Notes under the pieces: generated by a model
Databases searched by the model: none
Told to the model about the DNA's origin: nothing
Seen by the model: only the letters and a program-made list of their open reading frames with translations
Program-made: the position numbers and the translations under genes
Assembly (NCBI GenBank): GCA_022818135.1
Contig: JAFMSR010000019.1
Coordinates: forward strand, 36,270,375-36,334,374
DNA from: Saxidomus purpurata
Lineage: Eukaryota; Mollusca; Bivalvia; Venerida; Veneridae
Length of the DNA stretch: 64,000 nucleotides
Direction: 5' to 3'
Part shown: positions 20,236 through 35,200 of the stretch, piece after piece
Layout of the letters: the number at the start of each line of letters is the position of its first letter
How positions within the stretch are numbered: position 1 is the first letter of the stretch

Positions 20236-23200
20236 GTATTGTTACTAATTCTTTTAGAGAATGTTACTAAACCTCCTGCCGTTTTATGGTCATGGTTACG
20301 AAGCTTGCTTCTATCGTGACTCTGTATTTGAAAATACTAGCAGTTGCCTAAGATGAATCAGAGTCTAGTATTGATAACGAGAACGAACGGTGGTCAAGTT
20401 AATTGCCCGCCTTTAGACATCTGAAAGATTGTTAGTGAAAGATAAAATTTGCATCATAAAAAAGCAAATTACTTCAGAAAAAATAAAATAATTTTAATAA
20501 TATTCAGGAGAAAGCCTACATAACACAAAACTTGCTTCTTTTTGACAAAATAGTGAGAAAATTTATTAAGATACGGCTTTGTTTTTTTCTATTTTCAGTT
20601 TAAGAATGCTCTAATGAATGAGATAGATAAAATTCCGACCTTTAGATCGGTAACACCAAGTTTACTGTTGGCTGGTCCAATATCTGCAGGAAAGTCTTCA
20701 TTGGTTAATACATTTTTAAGTGCAGAGAAAAACCAGATTGTTCAAAAGGCATTGGTAGGAACAGATGAAAGAAGTTTAACTTTCAAGGTACATAGTCCAT
20801 CAGTACTACAACCAACGCGAAACTCATCCATCCATCTTTCCATCTATCCGTCCGTCTGCCCTAACAAATCAAGTTACTATGGGAACAATTATTACCGTAA
20901 ATATCGGATAATGGCCTATACGTGAAAAAGTGTAAGTTGTCGTATATGCGGCCCGTGCGACCTATATGACTTTCTATTTTTGAAATTGGTAGTTTCAAGC
21001 GGCTTGTATAACATTTCTATTTTTCGAATTTGTATTTTGAGTGCACGGAGTGGGAATTTTAGGTATATACACTGTTTAAATACAGTTCATTTATGCTTTT
21101 CAAACCATTAAGCCTTCAATATTCAATTAACAACCGTATACTACCGTATATCAGCATATTAGCGGGAATCATACCTTAACTGTCATACAAAAAAGCGCGA
21201 CTTCTTTTTAACGCCTGAAGCCCGAGTGAATTACCGGTATTACGCAGGCACACTACCGACGGGAAATGCTTCAATTTCGATAAAGCACTCCAAGCCATAG
21301 ATTATTTCGATTCTTATGAGCCGAATTTATGAAAAATATTCTTACATACTACGGACCTTTTTTCAGTTCGGCGGTAATGTGTAAAATAGTATAAATAGTA
21401 GCTGTTGGAATTCACTCCCCTATTCGGGCAACCAGTAAAGATATCATACATAACTATATTATACAAACTTGTTTTAGTTGAATCATCTAATACATGAAAT
21501 ATATAAAAAAACGACTGTGACATTATGCAGAAGACGACAGATTCAGAACCTAACAAAGCAGAAAATCGATTTAAAAGCGAATCGTTAATCTGAACTGTAC
21601 AACGTTTTTACGTGGAGTAATGGCGTCAGTGTGATGACGTCAACGTTTTCATTCACTGTTTTGTCTCCCGGAATCAAAACATTGTATGACGTTAATTCTG
21701 AATTTTCTTGGCCTTATTAAAGGAAAACAAGGTAAAGGTATTCTAAGGCTTACTTGACGCAATCAAAAATAATATTTAGGTTCTTAAACACAACCATTTC
21801 ATGCGACTGATGTATTTATACAGATATTATTTCTATTTCTATATTTTATTTTCTGCGCGGGAGTAAATTAGAAAAGTCGGAAGGATCTATTTCCATGTCC
21901 GAAACTCCGCCTTCTTTTCCGAGTGATTTAATCATATTAATGCACTCGAATTGACTATAGAAATATACCATAGGCATATTAGAATTAATTTTAATATCAT
22001 TGTCTTTTATAAAAGTTAAATGCACATTATATATTCAGTTGAGAGTGCTATGTCTTATATGTTCAGTATACTCGATACGACGCCGTTGGATGCCTAAAAA
22101 ACAAATATCGTCTATGTGACACTATGGGAATCCTTGAGAAAAACGATAGAGGTTTAACAGCTACCGATATTGTTTCTGTGATCCGTGGTCATATAGCGTC
22201 AGGCTATAAGGTAACACTTATAATATATGCTAATCATATAAATTAGATTTGAAAACTTGTACACATGTACTAATTGTACATAACATGATTTTTCCAAACC
22301 TGTCTATTGCCTAATGTAATCATTTGCGCCTATCATACATCAGTAGGGTTCTCCAATTGATTTAAAAACAACATTGAAGTGTACTAATTCATAAATGTAG
22401 TGATAAAAGTGTACCTTTTATCATTGTTTTGGTCTCTGTGACGTTGTAAAAGTAACAAGCAAGTTCAGTGAATACATATCCCCCGCCAAATGAAGGACAT
22501 AGCTGAAAAAGAACAACTCGAAAGTGTATTGTTCTGTCTGTTTCAGAAAAAAATCATTTTAAAAATGTCACCACCACACTGGGACCTCATCTCCGCCATT
22601 ATGCTATTGAACAATTTAATCAAATTCTATCCATTGGTTCTTGAGTTATAACTCAGGACCAACAGACAGACGGACGGCTCAACGGACAATGACAAAACAA
22701 TATCCCTCCGCCTTTGGCCGGGGATAATAAAATTAGTTACAGCGTTGAACGTGTCAGTATATTAGTAACTTTGTAAATAACTGTCCTACAATGTTGATGA
22801 TATGCAAAACATATTTTGTCATTTACTATATATAGAATTGCTTTGAATACCTTTAAATCGCGTGGTTTAGTATACAAAATTTCCTTTAGTCGGGCTAGGT
22901 CAACAAGATGACATTGTGAATATATTATATGATAAATTCGACCCAATATTTTAACGACAAAATATTAATTAAGTTCGTTCATGTAAGAAAATGATATGTG
23001 TGGACATTTATAGAGCCCACCCACCGTTGACTGTGCTAGTTCCGCAAAAAAATCATCTCCCACAATATCAATATTTCTAACGTATTCTTGTAGCAACAGG
23101 AAAATCGACGGGGACTAGTACTTTCTTATGTACCTTTAGTTAACAGACAAAACGTTTATGCGGAGAAGACAACTCAAACGTCGGTTTAAATATTGTCTTC

Positions 23201-26200
23201 CACGTGTGTAACTATCCGTGTATCATATCTTGTGTTTGGTACATACATGTTTATATTTCAGAATCCCATATTGATAAGCTTCTGTATACCGAACGTCATT
23301 TGTTTTATTCATTCCGGTTCTATCTACAACGTTGTGAATCACCTTTTGGTCTTAATATGAATAAACCTTAGACCATCAGTACTAGTATACATTTGTTTAA
23401 GTCAGTAGATTTAAGCAGCGTTTACTTTTTTTGACCGTTTCTGTACAATATTTCATTCGATTAACAATTGTTTGCACGAATCAATAGCCAATCAAAACTT
23501 TTCCGCCATCTTTCAAAACGCATCAAAGAATACATAGCCATTTTGTGCTACTGTATTTCCATCGTTTGTTTATATAATTATGTTTATATATGTACAGGAA
23601 ACATGTGTATCTTTATCTTAGAGATATATTTTTCTAAAATGTATTGTCCGATTGAAGCATTTGTTTGTATTGTATTGACAATTTTGTGTATAAGAGTGTA
23701 TGCTAAAAAGATTAAATACGGAACCGTATCATTCTGTCTAGGGCCCGCGACAGATGCTTTACAGATAGCTTCTGCCGATGAAAGGGCAAAGTCAGAATTT
23801 AAAAGAAAGATATTCCTAAGGCAATGCCATCATTGCCACACATATACAGAGACAACAAGAGCCAGTACGTGCCTGGAAAAGTACGAGAGTTTTGCACCTG
23901 GAACATACGTGTTTGAGAAATGAAAATAAAGGGATTGGTTCGCCTAATATAAAAAAGGGCCCAATATCTAAAAAATAAAAGTATTATTATTTAATCACTT
24001 TTCGTATATATACATGCATATCAAGTGTAAAAGCACACACAGATACAATTTTTAGCTTGAATCATCATATATCAAAGACGCTGATAGTTGAATTAGACAC
24101 CCACCGTTGCGGAATTCGTGTGATTTTTTAAGTTCTTGTAACTTTGAATGGAAATTTAAGGTAGTATGCGACCTTTGTCCGACGTCAGACGTCAAAAAGC
24201 GAGTTTTCTCCGATTGTTATGAAATTTTGCCTGATGGAACTAAAACGTATTGCACGCATTGTGATCATTTATTTTTTTCATTTTACATTTCATTTCCTAG
24301 CAACGTGACGTCGGATGTTCAAATATGACCCTAGTGAAATGTTGATAACACCATATGCTAGCTCTCCACCTGCAGAATACGTTAATATAGAGATTTAGAT
24401 GCTTTATCTGTCAATTTTTTCCAGCGCAAAACGTTTAATACTGAAAATCCGCCCATTTCTTTACCATTCACTTTCTCACAAAATTGCAATCAAGTAAAGT
24501 TAGGGATCAAGAAAGATGAACGTTGAGTCATAACGTCGTGCGAACTATCGTCTGATGTTATGACGCGCAGCGTTTGAAATGTTCAGTTTGGTGCAATTTG
24601 AATGTCAATTAAATTTTGTACGGGTTTTGAGATTAAAATGACTGACCTAGCGCATTTATGTTAGTCATATAGATTTTGAATTACACGTGCGTAAAATATA
24701 CAGGACAGAGATTTTCAGATGCGTAGAAGCTAGAACGAAACACTAAGTGTCGGGGATTATTTTGAAATATGTAAGAAAAACTTTAAAAAATCTTCTCTGA
24801 AACCACAAGGCCTATGAGCATAGATAGTTAGCATGCTACATTGCCTAGTGGATCTCTACTAAGATTGTTCAGATTATGATCCTCGAGTCAAAATTGACCC
24901 CGCCCGGGGTCACTTGGTTTTTCAGAGGCTTATATATGGGTTTTTATTTAAATCCTCTACTCTGAAACCACAAGGCATAGAGCTTAGATATCTAACATGT
25001 GGCATTGTCTAGTGAACATCTACCAAGATTGTTCAAATAATGACCCCTGGGTCAAAATTGACTCCACTCGAGAGTCTCTTGATTTTGCATAGGCTTATAC
25101 AGGAAAAACTTTAAGAATCTTCATTTCTGAAACCACCTCTACCAAGAATGTTTAAATCATGACCCCTAGGTTAAAACTGACCCTTTCTGCTATTGATGAC
25201 CTTGTATTATAGCAAATGGTAGCACGGTGAGCAAAATATAGCCATCTTGGCCCTCTTGTTTGTTCGTTTCATCTGATATGGCACTTGCCAAGACACAAAG
25301 TAAATCAAGTTAAACTGTTACAAGATTAAATGACTACCTGTGACATGATGGAGTAAATGAAATTAATTATAAGAATCGCTGACAGAAGTATACTTCAGTC
25401 TTTTTAAATTGTTTGTCAATGTGTTAAAGTATTAGGTAAGCTCATAAGAAGTGAATAAAAAGTAGGATAAGATATTACATGTACTCGTATTTACAAGTAT
25501 TTAGAGCGGACAAAACTGCTTTTGATTCAACTATGCTACTAAAGTGTCGAGTTGCCTTTTTCCTAGAGCAATAATACGTCCGAGCCTTTTCTTTGTAAAA
25601 AAAACAAATTGAAATTTTATCATCATGCACTAATAAATGTCGTGATAGATTTTAAACTTTCATCAATTTAAAGTTTAGTCAGGTTTCTTTCACATTAGTG
25701 TATGGCGGCTTCTTCATATTAAATACAGTTATTTAATCCTGATGTTTGTTTGAAGTTTTTTCTGCATGCAGATTAACATCTAAAACGATCCCAACCTGTT
25801 GAATCCTTCGTTGTGCAGAATGCATATTAGATTACAATTTAATGTCTCACGCGCAAAACCGACTAGACACGCATACATTTATTGTCGGCAATTGTCAAAA
25901 TGTGCACAAATAGCAAAAAAAACAAACAAAAACAACATCACATTTATGACAGGTGAGATCTACCCGGACGTAAGGACTCTGAACATAAATTCTTTGTATA
26001 AAATAAGCGTCACAATTTGAAAGTGACATACGCACGCATGTGTGTTTGTGTGTCATTACACCAGTCTATGATTTGAAATGAGTAAGACTATTTCCCGTGA
26101 AAATTTGTCAAAATTATGCACAAATTATTATTTTTTTCACATCTGCCTGTTTACGTTGAGTTAAAACAAGCTTCAGAATAAGTCACTTTGCTATAATACA

Positions 26201-29200
26201 TATCTAACTTTAACCAAATGCAGTCATTTTAATCTACTCATTCAATTTAAACATGTCATGGATAAAGGGTACCGAGCTAACATTTAAATCGGTACAATCA
26301 TCGATCACTTTTTTCCTCTTTATATCATAATGCTATCCTTACGTTTTAAAGCAACAAGACGTACAAAATCACCATGATTTTAATAAGATATAATTCGACA
26401 ACTTCCGTGAAAACTACGAACGCACCGATCTATATTACGATTACACTTTTAAGTGACTGTGCTTATCACAAATATTGTAAAGGTAAGCGAAATCCTACAA
26501 ATATTTCATTTATTTTACACCAATTTGTAGTTGATATAATTCCCTTGCCGATATCACTGAAGCAAAAACGATCTTTTAAATGATGTTCTTTATATTGATC
26601 AAACTATTAAGACGAATGACCCAACAAATTGAGTAAAAGTCATGAAAGCCTTAACAAATTTATACGGAAAATGCGGTGGTACTTTTTTGAAGTAAAACAA
26701 GGTAGGCGGAAGACCAAATTAATCTAATTTACACCATTATCAAGATTTTTTTATAGATTTTTTTGACTGGAGCAAAAACGATAATTTAAACGTGTTTTGA
26801 TTGATAAGGATTAATGTGTAAAAACCGCGTTTAATCGATTATCGGGAAAATATGAAAGTTCCATATGTCAAATATAAACTAACCTGTCACTTTTTTGCCT
26901 TGACCATTACAGTTACGTTGATTATCACCAATTGCCGCGATATTTTCTTCTACAAGAACATGAATTATTCTCAAATTCTCCAAACAGTTCAACTGGCCTT
27001 CTCGTCTGGGTCCGATTGTTCTCTGCTTCCGGTACAACGGCAAATCATAACAAATGATGTAATTAACGTCATTTCTTTCAACTGTCATTTGACGCAAAAA
27101 TAAGCTAATTTAAGTTTCAGGGATAGCTTTTTAATGCAAAACTAACAAAACACATTTGCAGTAACAGCAAATATTACAAGTGCATATATATAAAATAGAC
27201 GTTTCAATTTGATTATGTAAATTATAGGTATCGTTATCTGTTTTTTTACTCCATAGTGATTATCCTACTTTTGCGTATCAAAGGAAGGCTGTTCCAACGT
27301 TCGTCTATGTGTAAGCGGACCTTAAAATCACGTATGGCCACTAAATCACACAATGACGTGAGGTGACGTCATCATTTTTCTTGAGGTCCAAACTTTACTT
27401 GATTGCAATTTTGTGAAAAAAAATCCCCGAAGACCCCTCATTTTGAATTTATGATGTTATTTGCTAGGATCTACGTTAAATCACCGTGTGTATCGTTAAT
27501 TGATTGAATCTTGTTCCGTTGACCAAAACTAACCTTAAAGTGAGTCAGGAGTCACAATTTCGGGTGAAGAAATGGGCGGATTTTCAGTATTAAACGTTTA
27601 GCGGCGCGTTGCTGGGAAACGAAATGTAAAATGAAAAAATTAAAACGATCACAATGCGTGCAATGCGTTTTAGTACCATCAGGCAAATTTTCATAACAAT
27701 CGGAGAAAACTCGCTTTTTGACGTCTGACGTCGAACAAAGGTCGCATACTACCTTAAGTATGAGCACAGTCGTGGACAATCTAGATTTTACACAGAATAT
27801 TGTTAAGACTGATTCTGCCATGCCTGAAAAATCTTAAGACTGTCGACAGCTGTGCCGGGCGTGAATTAAAAAAAAAAAATGCGTGTCTTGTACACATAAT
27901 GGACGGAGAAAAAAATAAGTGTACACCGTTTCTATGGTATAATGTGTATGCATATTTGTTTTCTAACGTGTCCTTTTGATGTTTTGTTAACAAAATGGAG
28001 CACTGAACATACTAAGTAAGTATAACGGTTTCGATTAAATATCTTTATTTCTTTAAAAAACGTTTATTTTGTCATATAAAGGCCTATAATAAATCAGTTT
28101 CCACCAGGTGACAGCACGTGTAGATGTCAAATAATTTTAATACTTTGAGATGGTTTTTGATAATTCTTTTATCTGTTTGGCTCAGTCGGGAAAGCTTGTG
28201 CATTGCTGTTTTGGTCAGTCTGCACTTAAAACCCATAATATTTGTGAAAACTTCAAATCGAAAGTAGAAGTAGTAGGACAATAACCTTGTAAATGTTCCG
28301 AGTTTGTCTGTTTACAAACAAATCATACAAAGATGCATGCTATCTGATGGTGTTTTCAGTGTAGTGCAGTAAGAATTCATGTTATTATTTAAAGAGCTCC
28401 CCTGGCCCTAGTACAATATGTGTTTTAAAAGAAATTTTATATCAAATTGACTGGGAATGGATGGGGAAGGTTAACGTGATCAGAACCAATTTGTACAGTT
28501 AATTTCAACTATATGTACCAAATGTAAAACAACATTTTTTTCTCTAATATATTTTCATCTAGTGTACCATGAAACTTAAAGATCTGACGTATGTAGACCA
28601 ATATAAATTGATCGCACTCACACATTCTTTATTATTAGTATCAGTTTTTATTCTGTAAATTTACAGGGTATTTAAAATTCATTTTAAAAATGTCAAATTG
28701 ATAAATGTTCATAAACATGACACATGTTTTCATAGTTGCAGGATCCCTGCTGTATTTATTGATTGAAGAAAAGATGTAAAGTGTTGAAAAGGAGCAAAAC
28801 AAAATATGTGATATCACTCATCCATTACTCATGACCATTTCCAGGACAAACTGTTACTTCATATGGACAATTTCACAGGGACAAAATGGAAAATTGTCGG
28901 TTGGTATGTATATAAAAATTAATCAAAAACTGCTGCTTTTTTAAATATAATTATGATAATTGATATTGTTTCTTAATATTAAAACAAACTTATCAAGTCA
29001 CTTATTGTAACTAAAGATAATGTTCCTTGGCAGGTATGACATGTGAAGGTCCATGAAAAGCATGAATGTGCCATGCCTAGATGTACAGTACAGATTTAAA
29101 GCCACATGGAAGCTAGGTACACAGAATTGTCTTCAAACTGGTCTTTAAAAGGTGTTCTGAAAAATCTAAAGCATTATTTGCATTTAGCTAAATGTTACAT

Positions 29201-32200
29201 CAGTAAAGTACCACATTCCAAGGTTACTGAGTGGACAGGGAGTAAAAGTAACACAAATCTACTCTGAATTTGACATTTTCTATGGAAATACTTAAAAGTC
29301 TTACTATTTTGTTAACCTCTGGAGTTTGAAATATTCTTTGAGGACATAATTATACATGTCGAAATTGCTTTAATTTACATTCAGATTAGTATGTCATATA
29401 TAAAACTAGTAAGTGCCAATATGTCATTAATTTAAAGAAATAGGAAGCGATAGGAAGAGATCAGTTCTTACAAGATATTGCTTCTATTGTACAGGAGTCT
29501 TAAAAAGAGTAGGAATGTTAATGGAGTTTTGGATAATCTGGACCATTTTATAACTAGACAAAGTTCTGCAAAAGAAACTTCAAACTACTGCCATGACAGT
29601 GTCAGTATCAGAAATTGTATTTGTGTGCGATTATATTGTGATAAAATTATTCTGCTTTGTTTTTGTTTTGTTCTAACTAATATGAAACATAATTATAATA
29701 CTTGAAATATAATCCAAGAAGTAGGTATTAGATTGAAATTAGAATTGATGATTAATTAGTACTGGCTATTATAACAATACTTGGCAATTAGTATTCATGG
29801 CAACATATATTACCTGTTTTGTTCACTTAAGTATCAAAACTTCTGTATGCCTTTATAGAAAGCAGAATCATACATTCGTTATTATGCCTAATAATTTTGA
29901 AAACTATTTTATTGCTTCAAAAATAACTCCAAAATACTAATACATATCTACATTTAAATTAAGTGCATCTTTTTATTCTAAATCCAGAAACTATGTTTTT
30001 GAATTCCTTGCTTTAAATGTTTCAAGAAACAAGTTTTGTTGGATGTAGTTAACTTCTAAATAAGTAAGGTTTTGGGTACCTTTTTGTCACTTTTAAACAA
30101 AGACTGAATTTTTAAATAGACAATAGGACTTAGAAATTGGTACTTTTCTTGAGATTCCTATCAAGTTACTATGGCAAAAAAATGGCATAACAGATTTTTC
30201 CAAAAGCTGTTGATACCTGTTAGTTGTTAATTTATTTATAATATCCAGGAAAATGAACCTACAAGTTCCTACCTTGATTATAAAGTAAAACAGTATATGT
30301 AAGGCAACATTTTGTTTCCCGTTTGGAGGATCATATTTTCGTTCATGTTACTTTAATAAAGTGCCTGATACCTGAATAATTAAGAAGTTTGCTTTTGTGT
30401 TGAAGAGGAACTGTATTGATACTTTTAGAGCTTTTATTGATAGAGACTTTTTTTGCTAATCATTTTAGAAAATGTTTAAGTAAAAACCTTGTTTGTGAAA
30501 TAAAGCAAAACGAGAAAACTTACAGTTTCTGACTATGTTTCACATGGGTTTAACATGTTGACAGAACATAGCAGAATTGTTTCTTGCATGAGGCTATACC
30601 AAAGTTGTTGAAACAATTCCATTCCATGTAGAACTCTGGTTGATATGGCAACTAATAGGAAAAACCTTTAAAATCTTACAAAAACATAAGGGCTACATCT
30701 TACAGCAACATTACTGCTTAAAATTGGCAGTCATAATTTTCTGAAGTTTAAATAAACGGGTCACTAACACTTTTAACAGTGATGAAAACTTGCAAAGTCG
30801 GCAGTTTTTATGCAGTTGCTCTTTTTGTTGCCATGACAACATTATCAGTTCAGACAAAATATATGTTGTATTTCTGATAAAAATTTTGACTGTTGTGGAT
30901 AATTTGTATATTTCCAGTCTGTAGGGCTTCAATGTTTAAGTGTTTACAGGCCCACAATAAGACAAATAATGAACCATAAGCATAATATATTTCTCAAAGG
31001 TTGTGATAAAAAAGGTATAAAGTTTCTATGGAAATAATTTTAACTGTGATGTGTAAACATGTAATCGTACATTAAATTTTTTCTTTCAGTTCAAGTAAGG
31101 ACAACTTTCAAAGGCATTGCAAAAAGTACAAAGTACAACACTGAATTAGATGATGATAGTATTTGTCTTCAGTTGAATTTATTTGGTTACCATGGAAACT
31201 GTTTCGAGATTTTTATTGTATATCCAGACAGAAATGGTTAAACAACTACACAAAAATTGAAACTATTTCATTCTTAATTGAGTAAAAATGTAAAAATTGA
31301 ACGAGTTCAAAACACTTATTGTTTTGTTACATAAGTGTATATGGTAATTATACTGTTACCATAGCAACGGACACTTATATGCAAATTATAAGATATTATC
31401 TCGGCTATTATGTAGCACCTATTGAAAGTGATTTAAGATGCTTAAAAAGATAAAAAATCCAAAAAAAAAAGGATTGTTTTTCACATTCTTAACTATGTCA
31501 CCATGGCAACCAAATTTTTATTTGTTTAACTGTTTGCATTTTCCATAAAGTAATGTTTCCCATGAACTACAATACATAATATGTAAAGATGATTGCACCA
31601 TTATGTATTTTTTCTTTTTTTATTTCAAAATAATTGTTTCGGTAATAATTTGCTATGGCAACAGATGACCTTCAAATAAAATGAAATTGTTATATTTTAC
31701 ATATTGAGTTATATATCTGTCATTAAAACTTACTCTCACCAGAATTTAGTGTTATTTCACATATTAGTGAACCTAGCCCTTTCACACGAAAGAAACATTT
31801 TCTTTTCGTTCGACGGTTCCGAAAAACAAACCTCGAGCAAGTTTTAAAATCCGTTTTTTAGCAAGGAAAACTCGAAGGACTGTCGGAAATTTGTCTTTGG
31901 AACTTAAATGACAAAAAAACACGATATATTGTGCTTGTTTGAAGCATCAACAGGACTGCTTTAATATATTCCGTCTCATCAAATTATTTTGCAGTTTGAT
32001 GAAACAAAAGATATACAACCGGCAGATTATAAATATGTAAGCAAACCCTCTGAAGGAGATATATCGCATTGTCTGGTAGTTGTGCTATCGGCTGAAGATG
32101 TACAATTATATCCCAGCGACCACAGAGACCACGGAGACTACAGTGACAAAGTCATGAACGCAATTCGTACATCTCGTAATGAAGGTAGGAAGGGGGTACA

Positions 32201-35200
32201 TTGTGATATATTTTCTATAATAGACATATGGGTATTCATATAACATCGTGTAAGAGTCTACTTGGTGTTTATGAATGTGAGTTTCTGATAACAGGATGGT
32301 TAAGCATTTTGTTTCCAGGCTACAGTACGGTAGTGATTTTGTTAAAAGACGAAACTGCCGAGGCGGTTGTTTATTAACCAGAATCCAGAGAAAACAGTAG
32401 GCAGTTTATATGATTTTAATAAAACAATATACATCAAAATCACATACTCTGAAATATTTGACATTTTGTAACTTAAGGATGTCCATTACGTTGTTCTGCA
32501 CATGTGCGAACTATCGGAAGTGCGAAAATGTCGTAAAATAGCTAACCACTGAACAATTGATCTGTAAGTTTTCAAAAAGTATAGGTCTCTACTTTATTTC
32601 ACTGATCACCAATGAGTCTCATTTCGTGGTATTCAACCTATTACATTTCAAATATCACAAGTTATTGATTAATCTGCGGAGTGCCGATGACGTCTTGAAC
32701 GGTGTTTTTCCGCGAAGGTCAACGCTAAATATGCTAAATACTTTTATTTTATAAAGTGTATTGAAAAGTTAGATACCCGTTTATGTAGTTGATTTTGACG
32801 CTGGATGTGTTTGTACCACCTTTTAATTACGTAAGTATTTATTTCTCACTTTTTATTAGAGAACAAGATAATTTTTTCGATGTAATTATACCCGGAAGTA
32901 AGACTGACACCAATGAATCATGTACTAGCTCTTTACTTTAGCCCATGGAAAGATTACACTCAACCACTTTTCTAAGTATACACCTCAATTATGTGTCATA
33001 TCAAAATCATTTTGAAAAATATGGTCATGGAAATTTGTCAACAAATTATTGGATTTATTTTCTCGATACTCTGTATAAGGTTGATGAGTATGAATAGTGA
33101 TTTCATTGTCTCAGAGAGTTGACATCACCACACCCCTAAATGTGAAATTCACAAAATTGTAAATTATGGTAATCCTATATTTCTTCTAAATTATGTAGAA
33201 CAATAAAGTTTTTGTTAAAAAACGGTTTCTGGTACCAATTTCAAGCATCCCGCTTTGATAAAAATACCCTCTAAACACTAAATTTATCAACGGAGTTGAT
33301 CTGTCTAAGTTTATTAGAATTTCCTTTCCCATGCATTTATCCAACAAACCTCGTCAATTGGATCAATTGGTTCTATATAGTGCTGTATTTTCTCCAAAGT
33401 GACGTTTTCACACCACAGACTGACCATCAGAGATTCATGAGAAGTACCAAATGCAAATTCTTGAAGACGATTACGTCCAAGCCACAAATCAGTTGAATAA
33501 ACATTAGGGTGCTCATTTTCCATCAAATCTTCGCATCTTAGCATCCAATCGAAATGAAGTGGAGGATAAGAGTCAGGCAAAAGTCTCAAAAGTCCTTTTT
33601 ACACTTTACATCTGCCTAAGAACATCTTCTTAAAGGATTTGAATAATCAAACATTGCAACATGTCTGCTAATTTTATTTTTGTGAATCATAAATGGTCGA
33701 CTGTGTTACACGCAGATTGATGACAGTCTGGTAATTGTAACGTTTTTGTTACTTTTGAATATTGGGGTTATTGTGTTTACAGCGCTGCGGTCCTATGAGC
33801 TTGGTACCTATCTTTCTAACTCTGATGGAATATTAAATATCAATCTTTGATCTTATGACTTTGAAATATTCATCAAAATATCTTGAAAATTGAATAAACT
33901 ACAAGATGTAGTTTATGTGTATACTTAGAAAAGTGGTTGAGTGTAGACGTATTAAACTCCATGGGTAGTCAAAGTAATCAGTTCTAACTTGCTTAAATAC
34001 CTCAGTAACTCATTATTTAGATGCCATGAACCTAAATGGTTTTATTTTTAGTGAATGCAAACTTTTATCAAATTGACTCAAAAAAATAAATCTGGAGCTC
34101 TAGCAAGTCCGTGCAACACTAAAGTCAAACTAAAGATGGGGGTGGTAAATGAGTAGTGAATTTATAAAAAAAACATTTACTTGAAATGTGAATACTGTTA
34201 TACTTTTTTTCTGTTAAATATCAATTAAAAGCATTGTTTAATTTAATCAAAATGCAAATAATATAATCTTAATTTCATGTAACTGGGGAATGTTTTTAAT
34301 TTCAGGTGTACATGAGAGTATTAAGTATATAATGAAATTGAGTGATTTGCTGAAAAAAAGGGACAAATTACAGAGACTGTGTGACAGTACTCCCTAGCTG
34401 GTCACAATATACCACAAATTTATAGATCGTGAAGTGTTTTTTAAAGTTTAAAGTCCTTTCTTGAAAAACATTTTAAATTTGTCAAACATGTATCATTTAT
34501 ATGTATTACTGACTGTAATTTTGACTGATGTAAAAAAGAGAAACAGAAGTAAAGATTACTTTGTATATATTGCAGTCTATTTCGTATTATAAACAGTAAA
34601 CTAATTAACAAACGTGTTAATGTTTTCAGAAATTAGCAGATTCGGTTATCCAACAAAAGTCCAAGTAATGTCAAAAATTTGTCTGCCAAATAAGAATATT
34701 TCAGAGGTTTTAATTTTAACTTTTTTTAAAAGACTTTAATGACAATATAATTATGTTTCATTAAAAGATTGGTTAGTTCCTTATATGTTGTTATTTACGT
34801 AGGAATTGACAACAATAAATTAATTGACTTCATGTAAGTTCTCATGGCTGTGAAGGCCCATAAATGCTTGTGATAAGAAACCGTCTGGACATGAACTTTT
34901 TTAAATTAATTTTGATAAAGACATTTTAAAGTTTGAGTGTTCTAAATGGCAGAAAGTTGTTGAAATCCATTATACGATTCAAAGGTCCCAAGGTTTCATT
35001 AATTGATAACTTCGCAGAAAAAAAGCGTGAGGGGTAATTTAACTCTAACATAATGCAATTTAACAAATATATGTTTTTACATTAACTTTGTAGTAGGTTT
35101 TAAAGAAGAAAAGTAATTAGTATGTAGAGAGATTTTTTAGCTACCAGAAAATAGTGGTTAAGTTTGAAAAAGGCTAGTGAAATCAAATCCCGCTAGATAC

